Assembly (NCBI GenBank): GCA_947382445.1
Contig: CANCZH010000044.1
Location: 1-13,957, forward strand
From: an uncultured Clostridium sp.
GTDB taxonomy: Bacteria > Bacillota_A > Clostridia > TANB77 > CAG-508
Length of the DNA stretch: 13,957 nt
Direction: 5' to 3'
Below the pieces are notes generated by a model. It worked only from the letters and a program-made list of their open reading frames with translations. It was not told the origin of the DNA and searched no databases. Each line of letters opens with the position of its first letter. Within the stretch, counting starts at the first letter, position 1. Of this stretch, positions 1 through 4,700 are shown one piece after another. The translations under genes were made by a program, and so were the position numbers.

Positions 1-277
1 CTTTTACTGTAATTTTAGCATTATCTGCTGTTGCATTTAATACAATATTTTTCCAGCCAGAAATTGTTTGCTCCTTTACATAAGGAATATCAGACAAATA
101 GATATATTCTTTATTATCTTTTGTCTCTGCAATCTGCTGAGGTTCTAAATTATGTAAAGAATTTAAGTTATTTTCAATTATCTTTACATCATTAATTTTT
201 AGCACATAAATAATTGATAAAAATGATAAGCACACAATAAAGCCTACCAATATCAACATTTTCTTACTCTTTTTCAT
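1..277 (-). CDS. Membrane-anchored extracellular protein, N-terminal fragment (possible NPCBM-like domain)
   Basis: This is the first 92 codons of a protein that runs off the left edge of the window. It starts at ATG 277-275, with a strong Shine-Dalgarno GGGAGGG at 289-295. The N-terminus is MKKSKKM followed by a hydrophobic helix at about residues 8-26, then a charged stretch, so the protein is either exported with an uncleaved anchor or has a signal peptide. No lipobox is seen. From about residue 69 the sequence reads IYLSDIPYVKEQTISGW. This resembles the opening of NPCBM-type carbohydrate-binding modules (YLSDLxxV...GW); that is my recognition of a family pattern, not a database match. The rest of the domain is outside the window. 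It has its own promoter (391-419) and a leader of about 107 nt. The reading frame and the secreted nature are secure; the domain call is tentative. Confidence 0.7.
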   Translation of the reverse strand, partial: MKKSKKMLILVGFIVCLSFLSIIYVLKINDVKIIENNLNSLHNLEPQQIAETKDNKEYIYLSDIPYVKEQTISGWKNIVLNATADNAKITVK

Positions 278-358
278 TTTTAACTTTTCCCTCCCATAAC
301 TAATTATTTAATTCATAACAAGTAAAAAAATATATAATGTTAAAAATCATATTTTCCC

Positions 359-383
359 ACTGTACTCTTCATAAAAGTACAGT
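359..383 (-). promoter_or_regulatory. 8-bp dyad / 5'-end stem-loop of the leftmost gene's mRNA
   Basis: ACTGTACT (359-366) and AGTACAGT (376-383) are perfect reverse complements separated by 9 nt. The promoter at 391-419 would start transcription near 384, so the RNA would begin almost exactly with this stem-loop. It could be a 5'-end RNA stabiliser or, as DNA, an operator just downstream of +1. No T-run follows on either strand, so it is not a terminator. Confidence 0.5.
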
Positions 384-390
384 TTCATTA

Positions 391-419
391 ATTATAACTT
401 TACTTTTTTCCAAATGCAA
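391..419 (-). promoter_or_regulatory. Promoter of the leftmost gene (TTGCAT-N17-TATAAT)
   Basis: On the minus strand there is a -35 TTGCAT (414-419), a 17-nt spacer, and a consensus -10 TATAAT (391-396). Initiation is predicted near 384, upstream of the ATG at 277. This makes the leftmost gene a separate transcription unit from the RNA candidate further right. Confidence 0.6.
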
Positions 420-555
420 GTATTTAGTTTTATTTTGTTTAAAAAAGTCATAAAACATCTAAAAGTCTGTATCTTTGTTCGTCCGCGAAAATTGCAAAGC
501 AATTTTATGTGGAATGCATTTATATTATAGGAAATTAGGAGAATTTTCATATAAT

Positions 556-584
556 ATAAAAAGCAGAGTATTAAAACTCTGCTT
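556..584 (-). terminator. Intrinsic terminator of the ~350-nt RNA candidate
   Basis: On the minus strand AAGCAGAGT, a 6-nt loop and ACTCTGCTT form a perfect 9-bp stem (561-584), followed at once by TTTATATTATAT. No protein gene ends just upstream of it. The nearest minus-strand gene (996-2462) has its own terminator, so this one must end another transcript. Confidence 0.7.
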
Positions 585-907
585 ATAAAATTAGTAGTAG
601 TAGTGAATAAATAATTTGGTACTATCACTTTTTCTAATATTCATTTATTTTTTATACACAATTTCTTTTATATTAATTGGGGGCTATACCTATTAACATT
701 AAGAATATTTAAAATACAAGGGCTTTGGTATAAAACTAAATTGTCCTCCTTTCCTTAAAGACTAATTAATATTTATATTAACGTAACAATAAAATTATTT
801 TAATAATATAAATACCAAATTATTTTTCATTTTGATTTTTGGGGAAGTTTGTATTTCTAGACTTGAAATACAAATTTAGAATAAAATACGTTAATTAATA
901 TTAACTG
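556..907 (-). ncRNA. Candidate non-coding RNA, about 350 nt
   Basis: The span is bracketed by a good minus-strand promoter (914-942) and an intrinsic terminator (561-584), with no credible ORF. The longest ATG frames I see are about 8-11 codons and lack a Shine-Dalgarno sequence. Structure: near the 5' end, a stem of about 13 bp with one G-U pair (845-857 with 865-877). Then there are three competing segments: 813-825 can pair perfectly over 13 nt with 609-621, or its part 812-819 can pair over 8 nt with 724-731. Segment 727-732 can also pair with 685-690. Two C-rich stretches (CTTCCCC at 841-847 and GCCCCC at 679-684) and a Shine-Dalgarno-like AAGGAAAGGAGG (745-756) with no start codon behind it also stand out. 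It could be a trans-acting sRNA or a cis-acting switch. I do not recognise a known class. Confidence 0.45.
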
Positions 908-913
908 TTTAGA

Positions 914-942
914 ATTATACTACTAGTCAAGCCATTTTGCAA
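914..942 (-). promoter_or_regulatory. Promoter for the RNA candidate (TTGCAA-N17-TATAAT)
   Basis: On the minus strand there is TTGCAA (937-942), 17 nt, and TATAAT (914-919), predicting a start near 907. It has the same architecture as the promoter at 10145-10173. It lies just downstream of the terminator of the 996-2462 gene, so it begins a fresh transcription unit. Confidence 0.6.
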
Positions 943-967
943 GGATTTTTCATCGACAAAAAAGGTC

Positions 968-995
968 AAAAAAATCGGAGCCTTCACTCCGATTT
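968..995 (-). terminator. Intrinsic terminator of the dockerin/surface-protein operon
   Basis: AAATCGGAG, a 6-nt loop and CTCCGATTT make a perfect 9-bp stem (972-995), followed on the minus strand by a T tract and then a second T-rich stretch. It begins on the base right after the TAG stop (996-998), so there is essentially no 3' untranslated spacer. Confidence 0.85.
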
Positions 996-2462
996 CTAAA
1001 AATGTCTACCTGATGATTTACTTTTACTTCTCAAACTTCTATATCCATTTAGTTTACCTAATGCTGACGTAACTTCTGATACTGTATCCTCTGAAAATTC
1101 ATCTTTTTCTATTTCTTCTATATTGTTTTGTTCAGTTCCTCCTTGAACTCCCATATAATACTCATTCATCTTTCCAAATTCAGAATTTTCATCTTCTTCA
1201 TCTTCATTTTCTTCATATTTTGCTAAGCGTTTTCCTCTTAAATATGCAACACAAGCAAAATATACAGCCACTAAAAATGTTACACCTAAACATGCAAGCA
1301 ATGCATAAATTTGTTGCTCTGGAGTTAATCCAAAAATTCCTTTTGTAGGTTCTTCTGGATTAGCACTATCTGTCATTAAAACTACTGCTGGTTCTGATTC
1401 TTCATCCTTTTTTTCTTCTTTTTCAAAAGTAATTACATATCTTGAAAATTCTTTTTCATCATCTTTAATTATAATAGTTATAGTCTTTTTACCATCCTCT
1501 GAAATCTCAGCAATGACTTTCTTTGAAACTTTATCACTATTAGTATTAGCTGTTATCTTTTCTTTTAAATTTTCTAAATCTTCTAAACTTAAATCATCTT
1601 CTGTTTTAACAGTATAATTGTATACATCTGTTTTAAATTCTTTATCTAACTCTAATCCTTCTATTACTAAGCTTTCAAGTCCTACTCCCACGCTAGTTTC
1701 TTCCTCTTCTGGTTCTTCATCAATAACATTAGGAATATCTTCACCATTTTCAGCTGCCCTATTTACAATAATTGTATATGTCTTTTTATTTCCAGCTTCA
1801 GCAACAACCGTAACATCAAATCTATTTGTTCCTTCTTTTAAAGTTTTTTGACCTGTTCCAGATACAGTAGCTTTTGATGAACTTTTAGTAGCATATACAT
1901 TTATAGAAGTAACATCATTTGGTACATTAACAGAATACTCTGTTTTTCCACTTTGAAATCCTCTAAAATCATTTGGATTAATTCCTAAGTTACTCAAATT
2001 AGCATTATTATCTTTAGTTGTTGTACTTCCACTATTATTTCCTGTATTACTATTAGTTGCTCCACCACCATTTCCTTCACTTGGTTGATTTACTGTAATA
2101 GTAATAGATTTATTTACAGTTTGTTTTGCTAAGTCAGAACCTGTAACATTTCCAGATAAAGTTATTGTATACTTTCCTGGTGCCGTTGCACTAAAATTTG
2201 CAGACAATACAGTTGCACTTTTTTCTGCACCAAAAGCATCTGCACTATTTATATTACCACTTAAAGAACCACCTGAAGCTGTTATTTTTAAGTTATATGC
2301 TTCAGTAGCTGATACAGAAGCTGATATCGTAACATTAGTGCCTGGTGTAACAGAATAACTTGAAGCAGAAAGACTAGTTGAAGCAGCATATACTTTATTA
2401 CATCCAACTAAAAATATAAATGCAAAAGCAAAACTTAATATTCCTTTTTTTAATTTACTCAT
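996..2462 (-). CDS. Membrane-anchored surface protein: Ig-like domain, two cadherin-like beta-sandwich domains, C-terminal TM
   Basis: 488 aa; ATG at 2462-2460 with AGGAGG at 2468-2473. Order: signal peptide 1-26, which carries a lipobox-like LVGC at 18-21 and also a possible AxA-type cleavage site (VYAA) just after it; a beta-rich Ig-like domain about 28-125; a Gly/Asn/Ser/Thr linker 126-153; a cadherin-like beta-sandwich domain about 154-236 (pattern LSNLGINP...YSVNVP...YTIIVNR); an acidic linker; a second such domain about 258-348; a transmembrane helix about 385-408; and an 80-residue cytoplasmic tail rich in Glu/Asp with a basic end. The domain calls are pattern recognition of PF12733-like repeats. 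The cell-surface role is inferred. It lies 9 nt downstream of the dockerin-bearing glucosaminidase gene and shares its transcript. It might dock or organise that enzyme, but the Ig-like domain is not a recognisable cohesin. Confidence 0.85.
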   Translation of the reverse strand: MSKLKKGILSFAFAFIFLVGCNKVYAASTSLSASSYSVTPGTNVTISASVSATEAYNLKITASGGSLSGNINSADAFGAEKSATVLSANFSATAPGKYTITLSGNVTGSDLAKQTVNKSITITVNQPSEGNGGGATNSNTGNNSGSTTTKDNNANLSNLGINPNDFRGFQSGKTEYSVNVPNDVTSINVYATKSSSKATVSGTGQKTLKEGTNRFDVTVVAEAGNKKTYTIIVNRAAENGEDIPNVIDEEPEEEETSVGVGLESLVIEGLELDKEFKTDVYNYTVKTEDDLSLEDLENLKEKITANTNSDKVSKKVIAEISEDGKKTITIIIKDDEKEFSRYVITFEKEEKKDEESEPAVVLMTDSANPEEPTKGIFGLTPEQQIYALLACLGVTFLVAVYFACVAYLRGKRLAKYEENEDEEDENSEFGKMNEYYMGVQGGTEQNNIEEIEKDEFSEDTVSEVTSALGKLNGYRSLRSKSKSSGRHF

Positions 2463-2471
2463 AATTTCCTC

Positions 2472-4274
2472 CTATAAAGTAATGTATTGTGTTTTCATTA
2501 ATTGTCTTTTTAACAGAGCCATATCAATAATATCTATTTCATTTGAATTTTTCTGCAATTTAGCAGCATTATATTGATTACCTTTTAATGTAGTAATTCC
2601 CTCCAAATGTCTCTTTACTAATGCTAAATCAATAACATCAACCTCACCATCGCAGTTTACATCACCTAATTTTATTACAGTATATTTTTTCTTTGAAATC
2701 TCAATAACTGCATTTGTAGGAATTAAATCTTCTGATTTAGTAAGTTCTACATTTCCATTTTTTATAATTGAATTAGCACTCTTATCTTTAATATCTTTAA
2801 CTTTAACATCTGGTAACATTATAATGTTTTCACCATCTATTTTAAATCTATCACTCTTTATTACATCTGGTACATTTGGACTTGAACTTGGGCTAGGTGT
2901 AGGGCTAGCACTAGGACTTGGACTAGGTTTAGTTCCATTTCCCATATCAACCTTATCTCTGTAATCAGGAACATCTGTACCAACTTTTTGTAAATATTCA
3001 GTAGCAACATAGCCTATTTGAGAAGTATCTTCCCATGTTAAAGCCTGATTATTATATTTAGTTGTTTTATTTATTCTAACTTTACTCCATGTCCCTTGAT
3101 TTTCTAAAAGAATAACTACTGTATCCTTATATAAGCTACCTAATATTTTTCCTCCTGGTGTTTCTCTAAAATAAGGGCCTGTTTTTCCTAAACTATTTAT
3201 GTAATATAAATTACCGCCAATTTGGTATAAAGAAGATGGTGCCCTAGATTCTTTTGGCATATTATTATAAACAGGTATTATAAAAGTAAGTTTAGAATCT
3301 AATTTTTCATTATCACGATAATCACAATATAATGCATAGCTTTGGCTTGATGGGTCACGTAAGTTAGTCATATATTGATGATTATAAAACCATTTACTTG
3401 AATATGTTTTTTTACCATCAGATTCTCTTAGAATTTCATTACCAACAACATCAAATTTATAAAAATATTTTGTAGTTTGCCCAGCAGAAATATAATCTCC
3501 TGCTAAAACTTTTTTAGCACCATTTATAAGTGCAATTCTTGGGGTTGTCCATCCAAGTTCTTTTGCTTTTGCTAGTCCTCTTTCTACTGCTCCATCACCG
3601 TCAGTAGCACCATAATTATAAAAATTATATAATCCTTCATATCCACTAACAGTACCTGATATTGCTTTTGGTATTCCATTTTGACCTCTTCCAAGTTCTT
3701 GGAAAATAGTTGCTACTATATGTAAAGGACTTATACCAGATTCTCTTGCAGCAGCAATTATATCGTCAGCATATTTTTCTAAATATGTTCCTTTAATAGA
3801 TTTTTCAACATCTGCTTTTGTTATACCATTTCCTTCTGTCAAATCTAAAAACTGAAATATCATAGCTTCACCCATAAAGTTTCTAGGATCTAAATAATAT
3901 TTAACAGCCTCAATAGATGGGCAATAATATCCAGGATCTCCTCTTCTACCACACCAACAAAGCACATTACGGTCTAATAAATCTCCTTTATGAATAGAAT
4001 TTGTCATACAAGTTCCTTCAACACTAGTTAATTCATTCCAGTCTATACCTGTATAATATGCTTTAAATTCCCAGTTAGGATGTAAATATTTTAAATAAGC
4101 TAATTTTTTTTGATAGCTTTCAGGAAAAGCACTTATTCCAGATTTTATGTATTGTGTATATGAACTGCTAGTTGCAGCATTAACTTCTGATTCGACAAAA
4201 AAAGAGTAAACAAAACTAATTAAAATTGTTATGATTAAAATTAAATTTAAAAATTTTATACTTAATTTTTTCAT
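2472..4274 (-). CDS. Secreted N-acetylglucosaminidase-like enzyme with SH3 and type I dockerin
   Basis: 600 aa from ATG 4274-4272, chosen because AGGAGG (revcomp of 4280-4285) precedes it. An in-frame ATG at 4313 sits at the predicted transcription start and has no binding site. Order: signal peptide 1-34; GH73-like N-acetylglucosaminidase region about 45-340, with motifs HPNWEF, DPRNF, FQELGRG (Glu193 the candidate catalytic acid), YNFYNYGA and HQYMTN; bacterial SH3-like domain about 355-430; a Pro/Ser repeat linker about 450-470; a short spacer domain; and a type I dockerin 535-593. The first dockerin loop, DVNCDGEVDVID, is complete. The second (NSNEIDIID) has lost most calcium ligands. A Cys-rich insertion, CWCGRRGDPGYYC, lies at about 106-118. 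Its expected role is cleavage of peptidoglycan glycan strands outside the cell, with attachment through the dockerin. It is first in an operon with the surface protein at 996-2462. The family is confident; the substrate is inferred. Confidence 0.88.
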   Translation of the reverse strand: MKKLSIKFLNLILIITILISFVYSFFVESEVNAATSSSYTQYIKSGISAFPESYQKKLAYLKYLHPNWEFKAYYTGIDWNELTSVEGTCMTNSIHKGDLLDRNVLCWCGRRGDPGYYCPSIEAVKYYLDPRNFMGEAMIFQFLDLTEGNGITKADVEKSIKGTYLEKYADDIIAAARESGISPLHIVATIFQELGRGQNGIPKAISGTVSGYEGLYNFYNYGATDGDGAVERGLAKAKELGWTTPRIALINGAKKVLAGDYISAGQTTKYFYKFDVVGNEILRESDGKKTYSSKWFYNHQYMTNLRDPSSQSYALYCDYRDNEKLDSKLTFIIPVYNNMPKESRAPSSLYQIGGNLYYINSLGKTGPYFRETPGGKILGSLYKDTVVILLENQGTWSKVRINKTTKYNNQALTWEDTSQIGYVATEYLQKVGTDVPDYRDKVDMGNGTKPSPSPSASPTPSPSSSPNVPDVIKSDRFKIDGENIIMLPDVKVKDIKDKSANSIIKNGNVELTKSEDLIPTNAVIEISKKKYTVIKLGDVNCDGEVDVIDLALVKRHLEGITTLKGNQYNAAKLQKNSNEIDIIDMALLKRQLMKTQYITL

Positions 4275-4319
4275 TTGTTTCCTCCTTGCTATATTTTTAT
4301 AGCATATTTTCATGATTAA

Positions 4320-4348
4320 AGTATATATTATACTTTTTTTTTAGTCAA
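4320..4348 (-). promoter_or_regulatory. Promoter of the dockerin/surface-protein operon (TTGACT-N17-TATACT)
   Basis: On the minus strand there is TTGACT (4343-4348), a 17-nt A-rich spacer, and TATACT (4320-4325), with start predicted near 4313. The leader of about 39 nt contains a small hairpin, GCTATA/TATAGC (4288-4303), immediately before the Shine-Dalgarno sequence. This supports translation from 4274 rather than 4313. Confidence 0.65.
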
Positions 4349-4370
4349 CAATTAAGTTATGACATTTTTG

Positions 4371-4403
4371 TTACAAAAAGCCATTTTTTCAAGGTTTTTG
4401 TAA
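4371..4403. repeat. AT-rich hairpin in the divergent spacer
   Basis: TTACAAAAA (4371-4379) pairs with TTTTTGTAA (4395-4403), and CC/GG pair inside it with one bulged G. On the plus strand it is a weak terminator-like shape, but no plus-strand gene ends here. It is listed as one of several stacked palindromes in 4370-4670. Confidence 0.4.
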
Positions 4404-4425
4404 TATATTGTATTAATACAATATA
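4404..4425. promoter_or_regulatory. Perfect 22-bp palindrome, candidate operator
   Basis: The half-site TATATTGTATT (4404-4414) is followed directly by its exact reverse complement (4415-4425). It sits 56 bp upstream of the minus-strand -35 box, between two divergent promoters. A gapless AT-rich dyad of this length is a typical shape for a dimeric repressor site, but no regulator gene nearby identifies it. Confidence 0.4.
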
Positions 4426-4667
4426 ACATATAAAAAAGTTTCATATTGCAAAAAGAAATATAAGTTTTAATAAAAATGATTTTTGAAAGTGCAAACGGAA
4501 AGTTCGTGCAATTTCTTAATAAAATTAACTGAGGGTGCACGTTCCATCCGTGGAGAGGCTCAGTTAATTTTATTTAGAAATTATCGAACTTGAAGAGCAG
4601 CCCTTGTCAAAAATCATTTTTATTAAAACTTATATTCCTATCTGCAAAAGTAAATTTATATGTTATA
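4422..4667. repeat. Outer 13-bp inverted repeat enclosing the 180-bp element
   Basis: TATAACATATAAA (4422-4434) is matched exactly by TTTATATGTTATA (4655-4667). Between these arms and the inner element are unpaired stretches of about 20 nt that carry near-identical direct repeats, TGCAAAAAG (4447-4455) and TGCAAAAG (4643-4650). The right arm overlaps the -10 box of the U32 gene promoter. Confidence 0.5.
4457..4636. repeat. 180-bp element with perfect 30-bp inverted terminal arms and a structured GC-richer core
   Basis: Positions 4457-4486 and 4607-4636 are exact reverse complements over 30 bp. Inside, 4510-4533 pairs with 4559-4582 (23 of 24 positions), and AGTTCG (4501-4506) pairs with CGAACT (4585-4590). 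The apical loop 4534-4558 contains TCCA-TCCG-TGGA, a 4-bp stem with a UNCG-type tetraloop. The loop segment TGCACG (4536-4541) is also complementary to CGTGCA (4505-4510), and TCCGT (4547-4551) to ACGGA (4495-4499), so pseudoknots are possible. The core is clearly richer in G+C than the flanks. There is no ORF. It could be a MITE-like non-autonomous element, or a structured RNA inserted between two divergent genes. I do not recognise a family. Confidence 0.65.
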
Positions 4668-4669
4668 AT
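4641..4669 (+). promoter_or_regulatory. Probable extended -10 promoter of the U32 gene
   Basis: TATAAT at 4664-4669 is preceded by TGT (extended -10). The -35 region 17 nt upstream is poor (TCTGCA, 4641-4646). Start would be near 4676, giving a leader of about 25 nt before the AAAGAGG ribosome binding site (4688-4694) and the ATG at 4701. The outer inverted repeat overlaps it. Confidence 0.45.
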
Positions 4670-4700
4670 GTTTAATATAAATTAATTAAAGAGGTAAAAA

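Larger units (their letters stand above)
278..995. other. 718-bp spacer without a protein gene
   Basis: No reading frame here has a plausible ribosome binding site plus protein-like composition. The spacer contains, from left to right: the promoter and 5' stem-loop of the leftmost gene, an imperfect hairpin at 482-513, a minus-strand terminator at 556-584, a structured region at 600-907, a minus-strand promoter at 914-942, and the terminator of the 996-2462 gene at 968-995. Between 420 and 480 I see nothing. The 482-513 hairpin (AAAATTGC/GCAATTTT with an AAA loop, plus a partly paired TCCGC/GTGGA base) is of unknown role. Confidence 0.7.

Noticed and set aside
482..513. Hairpin considered as a second terminator
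   Set aside because: The stem is mainly A/T with no T-run after it on either strand, and no gene ends nearby.
392..628. 78-codon minus-strand frame
   Set aside because: It has no ribosome binding site, low-complexity composition, and crosses a terminator, an imperfect hairpin and a promoter. It is most likely a chance frame in AT-rich DNA.
4275..4313. Upstream ATG at 4313 as the start of the dockerin protein
   Set aside because: It coincides with the predicted transcription start, has no ribosome binding site, and would put a basic 13-residue extension before a normal signal peptide. The ATG at 4274 has AGGAGG in place.
4352..4540. 62-codon minus-strand frame in the divergent spacer
   Set aside because: It runs through the palindromes and half of the 180-bp element, has no Shine-Dalgarno sequence, and its composition simply reflects the repeats.
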